From contig NZ_SMRP01000002.1 in assembly GCF_004353915.1 (NCBI RefSeq), forward strand, positions 84,564 through 148,563: a stretch of DNA of 64,000 nucleotides, given 5' to 3'. The notes beneath the pieces were generated by a model. It was not told where the DNA came from. It searched no databases and saw only the letters and a program-made list of their open reading frames with translations. The translations under genes and the position numbers were made by a program. This DNA is from Paraburkholderia silviterrae. Lineage in GTDB: Bacteria > Pseudomonadota > Gammaproteobacteria > Burkholderiales > Burkholderiaceae. Shown here in pieces: positions 6,711 through 15,752 of this stretch (positions are counted from its first letter, which is position 1; each line of letters opens with the position of its first letter).

Positions 6711-7877
6711 ATGGCAACGACAGATCTCGAAGCAGTCCAACACGCCCGCGAGGCCACCGCATCAGGGGCCTGGCGGTTCGCAGCCCAGCTATTGGCGCGC
6801 GCCGATGTGAGGATCGACGGCACCCGTCCGTGGGATATGCGCGTACACGATCCGCGGGCGCTGGAGCGCGTAGTCGCACTCGGTAATCTGGGTCTCGGCG
6901 AAGCCTATATGGACGACCAGTGGGACTGCGAGCAGCTCGACGAATTCTTCGCCCATGTGTTGCGTGCGCATGTAGACGATCAGATCGATCCGTCCCGGCT
7001 CGTTTTTCACGCGCTCAAGGCGCGCCTCATGAACCGCCAGACCGCGCGCCGTGCGTGGAAGGTGGGGCAGCAGCACTACGACATCGGCAACGCTTTCTAC
7101 GAGGCCATGCTCGACAAGCGCATGACCTACACCTGCGGCTACTGGTCGGGCGGCGCGAAGACGCTGGACGAAGCGCAGGAAGCCAAGCTCGACCTGATCT
7201 GCAGGAAGCTTGGCCTGAAGCCTGGCATGCGTCTGCTCGACATCGGCTGCGGCTGGGGCAGTTTCATGAAATTCGCCGCGGAAAATTACGGCGTGTCATG
7301 CGTGGGCGTCACGATCTCGAAGGAGCAGGCCGCGCTGGGCGCCGGGCGTTGCGAAGGCCTGCCCGTGGAATTCCGCCTGCAGGACTATCGCCTGCTCGAC
7401 GAGCAGTTCGACCGCATCGCGAGCGTGGGCATGTTCGAGCACGTCGGGCCCAAGAATTACCGCACTTATATGGAAGTGGCGCATCGCTGCCTCGCCGACG
7501 ATGGCATCTTCTTGCTGCACACGATCGGCAAGAACCGCCGCGACACCACGCCCGATCCGTGGGTCGACAAGTACATCTTCCCCAACGGCGAGCTGCCCAC
7601 CATCGGCCAGGTCGCGGACGCTTCGGGCGGGCTTTTCGTTGTCGAGGACCTGCACAACTTCGGCGCCGATTACGACCGCACGCTCATGGCGTGGCACGCG
7701 AACTTCGAGGCCGCGTGGCCGCGCTTCGAGGCCGAAATGGGCCACCGCTTCTACCGCATGTGGCGCTACTACCTGCTCTCGTGCGCCGGTGCTTTCCGCG
7801 CGCGCGACATTCAGTTGTGGCAGTACGTGCTGACGAAGAACGGACTGCCCGGCGGCTATCGCCGGCCGCAGGTGTGA
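6711..7877 (+). CDS. cfa: cyclopropane-fatty-acyl-phospholipid synthase
   Basis: 388 residues, the usual length. Transfers a methylene from S-adenosylmethionine to cis double bonds of membrane phospholipid acyl chains, acting at the inner face of the cytoplasmic membrane. Visible motifs are QHYDIGNAFYEAML (residues 121-134), the conserved TCGYW with active-site Cys142, the SAM-binding LDIGCGWGSF (176-185), and the GMFEHVG motif near 240. An N-terminal lipid-binding domain of about 100 residues precedes the methyltransferase fold. The ATG follows GGAGGG. Cfa usually protects against acid and solvent stress in stationary phase. Confidence 0.93.
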   Translation: MATTDLEAVQHAREATASGAWRFAAQLLARADVRIDGTRPWDMRVHDPRALERVVALGNLGLGEAYMDDQWDCEQLDEFFAHVLRAHVDDQIDPSRLVFHALKARLMNRQTARRAWKVGQQHYDIGNAFYEAMLDKRMTYTCGYWSGGAKTLDEAQEAKLDLICRKLGLKPGMRLLDIGCGWGSFMKFAAENYGVSCVGVTISKEQAALGAGRCEGLPVEFRLQDYRLLDEQFDRIASVGMFEHVGPKNYRTYMEVAHRCLADDGIFLLHTIGKNRRDTTPDPWVDKYIFPNGELPTIGQVADASGGLFVVEDLHNFGADYDRTLMAWHANFEAAWPRFEAEMGHRFYRMWRYYLLSCAGAFRARDIQLWQYVLTKNGLPGGYRRPQV

Positions 7878-7920
7878 TCGCTGCAAGCGCAACGATGCCC
7901 TGAAACAGGGCCGATCCGTC

Positions 7921-7960
7921 AAAAACAAAGGCCGCGTGCGTGAAGCGCCGCGGCCTTTCT
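7921..7960. terminator. intrinsic terminator between cfa and crcB
   Basis: A perfect 10-bp stem AAAGGCCGCG (7927-7936) / CGCGGCCTTT (7949-7958). On the minus strand it is followed by TTTGTTTTT, so it should end crcB transcription well. On the plus strand the T-run is weak (CCTTTCT), giving partial termination of cfa. Confidence 0.75.
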
Positions 7961-7989
7961 CATCTGCGCTCGCACCGTGCGGTGCGGCT

Positions 7990-8370
7990 TCAGCGCATCA
8001 CGGCGGCGACCGTTGCGATGCCGAGTATCGTCATCAGCAAGGATGAGCAGACGTGAATGGCAATCTCGCCCGCAGCCCAGCCGAAGCGGCCGTTCTGCAG
8101 ATGCGCGACGACTTCGGCGGAGAAGGTCGAGAACGTGGAGAGCCCGCCCATGCAGCCGGTGATGACGAACAGGCGCCACTGCGGCGAGACGTCGGGCAGG
8201 CGTGCGAACGCGGCGAGCGCCACGCCGATGATGTAGCCCGCAATGATGTTGGACGCGAGCGTGCCGAGCGGCAGCGTGGGGAAGACGGCGTTCAGGCGCA
8301 GGCCGAGCACCCAGCGCAGCAGCGAGCCGAGCGCGCCGCCAATGCCGACGGCGAGAATCGAGAGATACAT
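7990..8370 (-). CDS. crcB: fluoride ion channel CrcB/Fluc
   Basis: 126 residues, four membrane segments, start at [12 protein letters not shown]. Signature features of Fluc channels are [10 protein letters not shown] (11-20), the pore Asn in LASNIIAGY (Asn41) and [12 protein letters not shown] (72-83), whose phenylalanines line the fluoride path. The protein works as an antiparallel dimer exporting fluoride from the cytoplasm. I could not fit the leader to the fluoride riboswitch consensus, although GCGCCTAC just before the start recalls part of it. Confidence 0.9.
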   Translation of the reverse strand: MYLSILAVGIGGALGSLLRWVLGLRLNAVFPTLPLGTLASNIIAGYIIGVALAAFARLPDVSPQWRLFVITGCMGGLSTFSTFSAEVVAHLQNGRFGWAAGEIAIHVCSSLLMTILGIATVAAVMR

Positions 8371-8552
8371 GGTGTGGAGTCGTTGTAGGCGCAATGAAAG
8401 GCGACGCCGCCTGGCCAGTCGTTGCCTGCCATTGCGTCCCGCTTTCGACCCCGGAGTTTAGCACCGCGATGCGCGCCGGCTGTTGGGCCCACCAGGTGCC
8501 TGACACCCACACGACACGCGTGCGGCGCGCGCCACAAGCGTGGCCGCCGGCT

Positions 8553-9326
8553 TCAGGCGAGGCCGCCGTTGGCGCGCAGCGTCTGGCCGTCCACCCAGCC
8601 GCTGTCCGGGCCCGCGAGGAACGAGACCACTGCGGCGATGTCGTCGGGTTCGCCGAGCCGCTCGAGCGGGGGCATGCTCGCGAAATGCCGGATCTGCTCT
8701 TCGGTTTTGCCTTCGAGGAAGAGGGCCGTGGCCACCGGCCCTGGCGCGACGGCGTTGACCGTGATGCCGCGTCCGCGCAATTCCTTCGCGAAGACGCGCG
8801 TGAGCGCTTCGACGGCGTTCTTGGTGGCGTTGTAGATGCCGTAGCCCGGCAGGTTCAGCGCGAGCGCCGTGGTCGAAAAGTTGATGACGCGCCCGCCATT
8901 CACGAGCCTTGCCGCGGCCTCGCGCATCGTATTCAGCGTGCCGCGCACGTTGATGTCGAACATTTCGTCGTAGAGCGTATCGGTCGATTCGGCGATCGTC
9001 GTCACCTTCATGACGCCGGCATTGTTGACGAGCACGGCGGGCTCGCCGAGCTGGGCCGCCGTGGTCTCGAACAGGTGGCGCACCTCGTCGGCTTTGGCGA
9101 TGTTGGCCTTCACGGCGATTGCGCGGCCACCTGCGGCGACGATCTGCGCGACGAGCGCCTCGGCCTCGCGTGCGCTCGCGGCGTAGTTGACGGCGACAGG
9201 GTGGCCGTCGCGCGCGAGCCGCAGCGCCACGGCGGCGCCGATGCCGCGCGCGGCGCCCGTGACGATGGCGACGCCGCGCGCGGCGTTCACGGTGTTGTTC
9301 GCTGCGTGGTTCGTTGCGGTGTTCAT
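8553..9326 (-). CDS. SDR family oxidoreductase
   Basis: 257 residues with a classical short-chain dehydrogenase fold: cofactor motif TGAARGIG (23-30), NNAG (101-104), catalytic Ser near 151 and YNATK (Tyr165, Lys169), and a VAPGPVAT segment after the fold core. The N-terminal 15 residues are an unusual Asn/Ala-rich extension. The N-Y-A-A-S following strand beta-2 suggests NADP(H) preference. Substrate unknown. The gene lies downstream of the amine-catabolic operon on the same strand, 190 bases after the aldehyde dehydrogenase, so co-transcription is possible but not shown. Confidence 0.85.
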   Translation of the reverse strand: MNTATNHAANNTVNAARGVAIVTGAARGIGAAVALRLARDGHPVAVNYAASAREAEALVAQIVAAGGRAIAVKANIAKADEVRHLFETTAAQLGEPAVLVNNAGVMKVTTIAESTDTLYDEMFDINVRGTLNTMREAAARLVNGGRVINFSTTALALNLPGYGIYNATKNAVEALTRVFAKELRGRGITVNAVAPGPVATALFLEGKTEEQIRHFASMPPLERLGEPDDIAAVVSFLAGPDSGWVDGQTLRANGGLA

Positions 9327-9518
9327 GATCGAGGTCCTTTCGTTCGGGTTCGGGCAAAGGGTGAAGCGGGAACGGAGTCGATCATGAAGGAATTCGGGCG
9401 CCCGATCATTGCCTGGCGCCTGGCTTCATTATTCCATTTCGATTAACAATGCACGAGGCGGCGCGCGGGAAGGCGGGCAGCCTCCGCGCGCGCCGGTTGC
9501 TGGTCAGCGCGTTCCGCG

Positions 9519-10997
9519 TCAATACGCGATGCAGACCGATTTCGTTTCGGTGTACGCGTCGATGATGGCGCGGCCATGCTCGCGGCCGATGCCCGAGGCC
9601 TTGAAGCCGCCGAAGGGCAGCGCCGGGTCCACCATGTTGTGCGTGTTGACCCAGACCGTGCCGGCCTGCACGGCGTCCACCACGCGCAGCGCGCGGTCGA
9701 GCTGGTTGGTCCACACGCTCGCGCCGAGTCCATATTCGGACGCGTTAGCGGCGGCAATGGCCTCATCGACGTCGTCATAGGGCATCGCCACGAGCACCGG
9801 GCCGAAGACTTCTTCGCGCACCACGGTGAGCGGCTTGTTCGCGGCGTTCGCGATCACGGTGGGCTCGACGAAGTAGCCCGCGCGCTTGCCGTCGCCACCA
9901 CCCGCCAGGATTTCGCCGCCTTCCGCACGGCCCTGCGCGATCATGCCTGCCACTTTGTCGCGATGGCGGGCGGAGACGAGCGGGCCCATCTGCGTGGCCG
10001 CGTCGAAGCCGGAGCCGAGCACGGTGTTGCGCGCGACTTGAGCGATGCCTTCGACGATCTCGTCGAAGCGCGCGCGCGGCACATAGAGACGCGATCCGGC
10101 GGTGCAGACCTGGCCGTGGTTGAAGAAGATCGCGCCCGCCGCGCCTTCGATGGCGCGTTGCGGGTCGCAGTCGTCGAGCACGATCACGGGGCTCTTGCCG
10201 CCCAGCTCTAGCGAGACGCGCTTGAGGTCGTTGGCGCACTGCTTGCCGATGATGCGGCCCACTTCGGTGGAGCCGGTGAAGGTGACCTTGTCCACGCCCG
10301 CATGGCGCACGAGCGCCGCGCCCGCGGTCTCGCCCTGGCCGGTGACGACGTTGAGCACGCCCGGCGGAAAGCCGGCTTCGTGCGCGAGCTCGGCCAGGCG
10401 AATGGCGGTGAGCGGCGTTTCCTCGGCGGGCTTGAGCACGACCGTGCAGCCGCAGGCGAGCGCGGGCGCGATCTTCCACACCGCCATCAACAGCGGAAAA
10501 TTCCACGGCACGATGGCGGCGACCACGCCCGCGGGCACGCGCCGCGTGGAGGCGTTGTAGCGCACGCCGGGCGGGAAGGCGAGCGAGAGATCGACCGTGC
10601 TGCCTTCGATCTTGGTGGCCCAGCCCGCCATATAGCGCAGCCATTGCACGCTGCCGCCCACTTCGAGCATCTTCGAGAAGCCGAGCAGCTTGCCCTGATT
10701 GAGCGTTTCGAGCGCGGCGAGCTCGTCGCCGTTTTGCTCGACGAGATCGGCGAGTTTCAGGAGCAGGCGCTCGCGTTCGGCGGGCGGCAGGCGGCGCCAC
10801 GTGTCGGCCTCGAAGGCGCGGCGCGCGGCGGTGACGGCCGCATCGATGTCGGTGTCGCCGGCGTCCGGCACCTGGGCGATTTCCGTGCCCGTGGCGGGGT
10901 TGAATACGGCGAACGTGTGGCCGTTGTCGCTGGCGCAAAAGCGGCCGTCGACGAACATCTGTGTGCGGATCGTGTGCGTGAAGTCCTGGCGGTCCAT
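9519..10997 (-). CDS. aldehyde dehydrogenase (phenylacetaldehyde dehydrogenase-like)
   Basis: 492 residues. NAD(P)-dependent oxidation of an aldehyde to its acid. Visible are PWNFPLLM (164-171), the cofactor loop FTGSTEVG (240-247), the general base in LELGGKSP (Glu264) and the nucleophile in GQVCTAG (Cys298). It is third in a minus-strand series after the amine oxidase and transporter, with only 33 bases before it. Its likely job is to oxidise the aldehyde released by the amine oxidase, as FeaB does after TynA in phenylethylamine breakdown. The true aldehyde cannot be fixed from sequence. Confidence 0.88.
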   Translation of the reverse strand: MDRQDFTHTIRTQMFVDGRFCASDNGHTFAVFNPATGTEIAQVPDAGDTDIDAAVTAARRAFEADTWRRLPPAERERLLLKLADLVEQNGDELAALETLNQGKLLGFSKMLEVGGSVQWLRYMAGWATKIEGSTVDLSLAFPPGVRYNASTRRVPAGVVAAIVPWNFPLLMAVWKIAPALACGCTVVLKPAEETPLTAIRLAELAHEAGFPPGVLNVVTGQGETAGAALVRHAGVDKVTFTGSTEVGRIIGKQCANDLKRVSLELGGKSPVIVLDDCDPQRAIEGAAGAIFFNHGQVCTAGSRLYVPRARFDEIVEGIAQVARNTVLGSGFDAATQMGPLVSARHRDKVAGMIAQGRAEGGEILAGGGDGKRAGYFVEPTVIANAANKPLTVVREEVFGPVLVAMPYDDVDEAIAAANASEYGLGASVWTNQLDRALRVVDAVQAGTVWVNTHNMVDPALPFGGFKASGIGREHGRAIIDAYTETKSVCIAY

Positions 10998-11030
10998 GTC
11001 GTTTCCTCGGTTCGGTCCTGTGCGTGGGTG

Positions 11031-12125
11031 TCAGCGAATCTCGATCGCGCCGCCCGATGCGAGTGCGGGCGATGCGGGGCGATCGGTGAAGTGCGGTGTA
11101 TGACGGGATGTGAAGCGGGATGCGTAGTGCTGCGTGGAATGCGGTTGGTGCTGCGTGGCCGTGCGCATGCAGCGGCGTGCCGCGAGTGCGCATGCACGCA
11201 TGAGATTGAGCGCGGCCACCGCGAGAAAGAGCGCATGGAAGCCCTGGCCGAAGCCCCACGAGGTCGTGGCCAGCGCGGCGCCCGCGAGCATGCCCATGTG
11301 ATGCGCGACGCCGGGGCAGCCGGCTTGCGCGGCGCGGCCGATGCGCAAAAGCGTGGGCAGCGTGAGCGCGTCGAGCACGGCAAACGCGGGCGCGGCCAAT
11401 GCTGCCCAGGGCGCGAGCGCATCGAGCGTGAGCGCGGCAAGCAACGCGCCGCGCAGCGCGAAAAGCGCGAGCAATGCGTAACGATGATCGATGCGCTCGG
11501 CAAGCAGGCCGAAGCCAACCGCCGCGCACAGCGAGACGGCCATCTGCGCGTACGAGAAAGGCCCAGCGCCGCACAGCGCGAAGAACTGGAAGCGCGCGAG
11601 CACGCCGCTGGAAAGCCCCGCGAGCAACGCGGGTGCGAGCAGGGCGGCACTGCCGGGCAGCGCGACAATGAAACCCTGCTGCGCGCGTTGAATCGGAGTC
11701 CTGTCGATCTGCGGTGGCGGCTCTGAAGATTGTGTGTGCCGCGCGCTCAGGTGCGGCCAGGCTGCTGTGAGCAGCGCGAGACCCGCCAACGCGAGCACGG
11801 CCGGCATGGCGTCCGGTACCGAGCCCGCGCGTGCGTGCGCCGCGGCTGCCGTCATCGCCGCCATGGCGAGGACGAGCGAGGCGGCCACCGGCACGGTGGC
11901 CCGCGAGACGAAGCGGCGCGCGAGCGCCGCAGGCAGCAACGCCATCGCAAGCAGCGCAACCGCGCTTCCCGCGAGTGCGGTGGCAGTCGCGCCGACCCGC
12001 ATCGCGCCCAGCATGACACCCGCCGCGAGCGCCGCGGCGCCGCCGGTTACCGCACACCAAACGCAGGCGGCAGCAAGGGTATCGCGGACCTTCGGCGTCA
12101 TAGGGCGGCGCGCGCGGGGCTTCAT
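11031..12125 (-). CDS. MFS-like transporter in the amine operon
   Basis: 364 residues from the ATG at 12125, which begins 7 bases after the amine oxidase stop and so suggests translational coupling. About ten hydrophobic segments are separated by short basic loops; the central loop (about residues 130-155) is polar. It is alanine/leucine-rich with few family signatures, shorter than a standard 12-helix MFS carrier, and ends in a His/Thr/Ser-rich tail of ~40 residues. From its place in the operon I infer uptake of the amine or export of a product. Confidence 0.7.
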   Translation of the reverse strand: MKPRARRPMTPKVRDTLAAACVWCAVTGGAAALAAGVMLGAMRVGATATALAGSAVALLAMALLPAALARRFVSRATVPVAASLVLAMAAMTAAAAHARAGSVPDAMPAVLALAGLALLTAAWPHLSARHTQSSEPPPQIDRTPIQRAQQGFIVALPGSAALLAPALLAGLSSGVLARFQFFALCGAGPFSYAQMAVSLCAAVGFGLLAERIDHRYALLALFALRGALLAALTLDALAPWAALAAPAFAVLDALTLPTLLRIGRAAQAGCPGVAHHMGMLAGAALATTSWGFGQGFHALFLAVAALNLMRACALAARRCMRTATQHQPHSTQHYASRFTSRHTPHFTDRPASPALASGGAIEIR

Positions 12126-12132
12126 CGCGGGC

Positions 12133-14118
12133 TTACTGCTTGCCGTGGCAGCACGACGGCGCGCTGCCCGCATCCGGCGCACCGTCCTGCACGCTGTGCG
12201 GATCGCGCCCGCCCGGGAGGTCCATCGCCGGATTGCCGTAGAAGAAGTTGTTCGGCTTGAGCATGAAGCCGGCGTATTCCACGGGCATCACGGGGAAGTC
12301 CTCGGGCTTGCACACATGCGTGTGGCCGAAGCTGTGCCACAGCACGATGTCCTCGTTCTCCACGTTGCGGTTCGCCTCGATATAGCGCGGCAGGCCGTCG
12401 CCGCCCGCGTGCTGGTTCGGATAGTCGCCGCTCGCGTAGCGCTGCGTCGTGTCGTACGGCGTGACCCACACGTGGCGTGTCGCGAAGCCGCCGCGCTGGC
12501 GCACCTTGGAGTGGGGATCGGCGAGCATCAGCGGCGAGTCGTTGATGATGAGCTTGTAGCCGGGATTCGCGCCCACGCGGTTCTTCACGTTCGGGTTCAC
12601 GATCTTCCAGAAGCGGCCGGTCTGGCCGTTGGCGTTGCGCGCCGCTTCCTGCTCGGTCTTGAGCACGCGCTTCGTGGTGTCGAAGACGTTGCCGTACGGG
12701 TTCTCCGCGCCCATCGGACGCGGCACGAACTCGTGCTCGGTCACGGAGTTCTTCTCGCCGTCCACCATCATGTGCAGGCGCGCATTGAAGAAGTGCTGGT
12801 GCGTCGGGCCGCCGAGATTTTCGGTGACCATGCCGCCCCACGGGTAGGCGTCGCCGTCCGCGACCGCCGAGGTCTGGACGATGCCTGTGAGCTTGCACTC
12901 GAGCTGGATAGTGCCGTCCTGATAGAAGTACCAGTAGAAGCCGTAGTCGTAGTTGCCCACCGTCGCGAAGAACGAGATCACGAGGCGGCGCGAGCGGCGC
13001 ATCTCGAACACGCCGGTGCGGAATTCATAGTGCTTCCAGAGCGTGCCGTAGTCTTCTTCGTGCAGGCACACCGCGTTCTTCATCGTGAAGCCGTTTCCGA
13101 AATCGTCGGCGGACGGAATGTCGAAATAGCGGATCGTGCCGAGACAATCGCAGCCGAGCTCGAGCTGGTTCGCAAGCTTCCCGAGACCGTACTCGCCCGC
13201 GTCGAATGCGCTCTTCCAGTAGTGGTTCGTGGTGGGATCGGAATAGGGCACGCACATCTCCGTCACGCTTGCGCGGTAGACGATGGGGCGCGGTGCGCTC
13301 TTCCCGTCGTCCCACGTGATCTGATGCAGCACGAGGCCTTCGCGAGGCGTGAAGCCCACGCGGAATGTCCAGTTCTGCCAGGCGACCTGCCAGCCGTCGA
13401 TTGTGAAGCTCGGCCCTTCGGGCTGGCTGATGGACAGCGGTTTGACCGTGTCGCGCGGCTTGCCGATGCTCGGCGTGTCGTAGTTGTGCTTGGCGCGCGG
13501 AATCGGAATGATGCGTCCGTCGTCCACGAGCTCGATCACCTTGTGTTCGAGCAGATCCACCACGGCCACCACGCCTTCGATCGGATGCGCGTAGCCGTTG
13601 TCGGTCAGGTTCTCGCGGTAGTAGCTCACGCAGCGCACGAGGCGGCGGCCGCCTTCGTTGGGCCGGTCGAACGCGCCAGCCGAGAACGGGTCGACCTGCA
13701 CGCGTTCGAGATCGTCTTCGGTGAGGCCGCGCTTCTTGACGGCCTCGCGCCACGCAGGATCGGCCTTCACGATGCGCTCGGCGTTGATGAAGTCCTCGAT
13801 CATCACGGGCGGCTGACCGAACGGCGCGCTGTGCAGCGCGAGCGCCTTGCGCGATTCCACTTTCTTTTCGCGCAGATCGACGACCAGTTCGAGCGTCTGG
13901 TTGCGCGTGCGATCGATGACGATCGTGAAGGCGCGGCGCGAATAGTAGTCGCCGGGCTGGTACGCGACGACTTCGGCCTTAGGTGGCTCGTGCAGCTCGG
14001 TGACGGGAAAGCGCGCGTGTTCGTCGAGCTGTTCGGCAGCCTTCGCGATGTCACAGGCGAGCTGCATTTCGGTGAGGCTCAGCGGATCGAGCGGATGCGA
14101 GTTCGGATTCGTGTTCAT
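12133..14118 (-). CDS. copper-containing primary amine oxidase (topaquinone enzyme)
   Basis: 661 residues, the length of soluble bacterial copper amine oxidases, with no signal peptide, so probably cytoplasmic, unlike periplasmic TynA of E. coli. Oxidises a primary amine to aldehyde, ammonia and hydrogen peroxide. The quinone precursor is Tyr390 in the motif GNYDYG, the catalytic base Asp306 in FDAGEYGLG, and copper ligands His440 and His442 in THQHFF, with the third in FGHTHV (597-602). The C-terminal SCCHGKQ is Cys/His-rich and could bind metal. First gene of an operon with a transporter and an aldehyde dehydrogenase, divergent from an AraC regulator. Confidence 0.92.
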   Translation of the reverse strand: MNTNPNSHPLDPLSLTEMQLACDIAKAAEQLDEHARFPVTELHEPPKAEVVAYQPGDYYSRRAFTIVIDRTRNQTLELVVDLREKKVESRKALALHSAPFGQPPVMIEDFINAERIVKADPAWREAVKKRGLTEDDLERVQVDPFSAGAFDRPNEGGRRLVRCVSYYRENLTDNGYAHPIEGVVAVVDLLEHKVIELVDDGRIIPIPRAKHNYDTPSIGKPRDTVKPLSISQPEGPSFTIDGWQVAWQNWTFRVGFTPREGLVLHQITWDDGKSAPRPIVYRASVTEMCVPYSDPTTNHYWKSAFDAGEYGLGKLANQLELGCDCLGTIRYFDIPSADDFGNGFTMKNAVCLHEEDYGTLWKHYEFRTGVFEMRRSRRLVISFFATVGNYDYGFYWYFYQDGTIQLECKLTGIVQTSAVADGDAYPWGGMVTENLGGPTHQHFFNARLHMMVDGEKNSVTEHEFVPRPMGAENPYGNVFDTTKRVLKTEQEAARNANGQTGRFWKIVNPNVKNRVGANPGYKLIINDSPLMLADPHSKVRQRGGFATRHVWVTPYDTTQRYASGDYPNQHAGGDGLPRYIEANRNVENEDIVLWHSFGHTHVCKPEDFPVMPVEYAGFMLKPNNFFYGNPAMDLPGGRDPHSVQDGAPDAGSAPSCCHGKQ

Positions 14119-14355
14119 AAGCGTTTCGTAAGGATGACGTTGGACCGCAACAGTGCGTGAAGGGCGGCTGGCCGGCCGCGTTTTTTAGGGGCGGAGGGCG
14201 TGGCCGCAGTGGCGATGTCGTGACGTCATCGTAGAAACGCCGTATTTTTTTCGCGCTTGCAAAACGCGCCAAAGGGACGATAGAGTGCGCCAGAGACAGA
14301 GCGAACGAATCTGGGTGCGAACGTGAATGCACGCCGCCGGAGAATGGAGCGAGAC

Positions 14356-15357
14356 ATGAAAAAAGTGCCTGTCAGCAACGGTTTTCCGATGATTCGCGGC
14401 GCGGTGATGGGCCCGATCGTGCGCGCGCTCGATGCCGCCGGCGCGGACTGCGATGCGTTGCTGGCCGAGTTCGGCCTGAGCCGCAGACAACTTTCGGATC
14501 CTTATGAAATCCTGCCGCTCGGGCGCTACGTGGGCGCCTTCGAGCGCGCGGCGCAGCTGCTCGACGAGCCGTGGCTGGGCCTGCGCCTCGGCAACGAATT
14601 GCAGCTCACGGAGCTCGGGCCCGCGGGGCTCGTGTTCATGTCGTCGCCCACGCTGGGTTCGGCGATCCGCAAGTTCACGGACGCGCTCGCCTCATGGCAG
14701 AGCGGCACGCTCGTCGATCTGGTGCGCGATAACGCGTGGCCGATGTGGAGCTATCGCATTGCGCAGGCGCAGATCTGGCCGCGCCGCCAGGACGCCGAAT
14801 ACAGCGTGAGCGCGATGTGTCACATGATTCGCCTCGTGCGCGGCACGGCGTGGACACCGGTCGAGATCCATTTCGAGCATGCGGCGCCCGCGGATCTCAA
14901 GCCCTATTTGCGCATTTTCCGCGTGCCGGTGCGCTTCCAGCAGCCGGCGAGCGGCGTGGTGATTCATCCGCACGATCTCGACGCGCCGCTCAAGAGCGCC
15001 GACACGCAGCTCGCGCGCATGATGGAGCGCCACGCCACCGACCTCATTTCGCGCGATACGGTGCCGCACGACCTCGTCGATCAGGTGCGCGATCTGGTGA
15101 CGCGGCGGCTCGCACGCGAAAAGCTCGTGGTGGCCGACATCGCGCGCGATCTCGGGCTCTCGAACCGCTCGCTGCAGCGCCATCTGACCGAAGCGGGTAC
15201 GTCCGTGCGCGAGATCATTCGCGAGGAACGCCAGCGCAGCGTGGCGGTGCTGCGCGAGCAGGAGGGCATGACCAACGCGGCCGTCGCGCGTGCGGTGGGC
15301 TACGCGGACGCCACCGTGCTGTGGCGCGCGACGCGTAACTGGGGCCGGTCGGGATAG
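14356..15357 (+). CDS. AraC family regulator, probable activator of the amine operon
   Basis: 333 residues from an ATG with GGAG six bases upstream. The N-terminal ~200 residues resemble the arabinose-binding-like effector domain found in OruR/ArgR-type AraC proteins. The C-terminal HTH pair runs from about 235 (KLVVADIARDLGLSNRSLQRHL) to the end. The second HTH ends early (VLWRATRNWGRSG), without the usual SPxxYR tail, and its stop codon lies in the first unit of a 15-bp tandem repeat. A repeat-driven loss of the C-terminus is possible. It is divergent from the amine oxidase across 237 bases. Confidence 0.85.
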   Translation: MKKVPVSNGFPMIRGAVMGPIVRALDAAGADCDALLAEFGLSRRQLSDPYEILPLGRYVGAFERAAQLLDEPWLGLRLGNELQLTELGPAGLVFMSSPTLGSAIRKFTDALASWQSGTLVDLVRDNAWPMWSYRIAQAQIWPRRQDAEYSVSAMCHMIRLVRGTAWTPVEIHFEHAAPADLKPYLRIFRVPVRFQQPASGVVIHPHDLDAPLKSADTQLARMMERHATDLISRDTVPHDLVDQVRDLVTRRLAREKLVVADIARDLGLSNRSLQRHLTEAGTSVREIIREERQRSVAVLREQEGMTNAAVARAVGYADATVLWRATRNWGRSG

Positions 15358-15410
15358 ACTCGGTCGGAATAGACACTTGGCTTAGACGCGGTCGGCGTAG
15401 ACCCGGTCGG
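15346..15410 (+). repeat. tandem repeat CGGTCGGNNTAGACN
   Basis: Units of 15, 15, 13 and 15 bp plus a 7-bp partial: starts at 15346, 15361, 15376 (degenerate CTTGGCTTAGACG), 15389 and 15404. The first unit contains the stop codon of the AraC gene. The remaining gap 15411-15589 shows no gene. Confidence 0.75.
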
Positions 15411-15589
15411 CCTGGATGAGGCCTCATCAGCTCACGGATGTAAGCTCGTTGATGGCTAATGGAAAGCATGTGGACTGAGGAAAGCGCCTGCCAATTTATT
15501 CGGCATCCGAATCGATTTTCCGCACCGCCCCCAGCCGCAAAGGCGTTAAGTAAAAACCCGCAGGTACGTTGGCGCAATTTATCGAGAAT

Positions 15590-15617
15590 TTGGCGCGGTC
15601 AGCCAGGTCGCCATAAT
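15590..15617 (+). promoter_or_regulatory. candidate sigma-70 promoter of the APC permease
   Basis: TTGGCG at 15590-15595 and CATAAT at 15612-15617 with a 16-bp spacer. Transcription would begin near 15624, giving a leader of about 130 bases that contains the long hairpin at 15635-15687. Confidence 0.5.
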
Positions 15618-15634
15618 TTTTAGCTGCCTACCAT

Positions 15635-15687
15635 GCGCTCCTGTCGAGTCTCGCATTCGAATGCGCGAGATTCGTTTCTAGGAGCGC
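15635..15687 (+). promoter_or_regulatory. nested stem-loop in the APC permease leader
   Basis: An outer stem GCGCTCCT (15635-15642) / AGGAGCGC (15680-15687) encloses an inner dyad TCTCGC (15649-15654) / GCGAGA (15665-15670), which itself holds the perfect palindrome GCATTCGAATGC (15653-15664). It ends 65 bases before the start codon. It may be a leader RNA structure controlling expression, or a DNA operator; no T-run follows. Confidence 0.5.
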
Positions 15688-15752
15688 CAGGGGCACGCGG
15701 TCTTTCATCGTGTCGCACGGCGCGACCCCAATCGATACAAGCAGAGGCAACG

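Noticed and set aside
8371..8550. Fluoride riboswitch upstream of crcB
   Set aside because: Only fragments such as GGCGTCGCC and GCGCCTAC resemble the motif; the conserved GATGG and CTGATG elements are not in the right order, so I could not support it by eye.
9775..12060. 761-residue minus-strand frame spanning aldehyde dehydrogenase and transporter
   Set aside because: Arg/Ala/His-rich out-of-frame text overlapping two recognisable proteins on the same strand.
11734..14160. 808-residue frame opposite the amine oxidase
   Set aside because: Same shadow effect. The opposite strand has all catalytic and copper residues of an amine oxidase in order.
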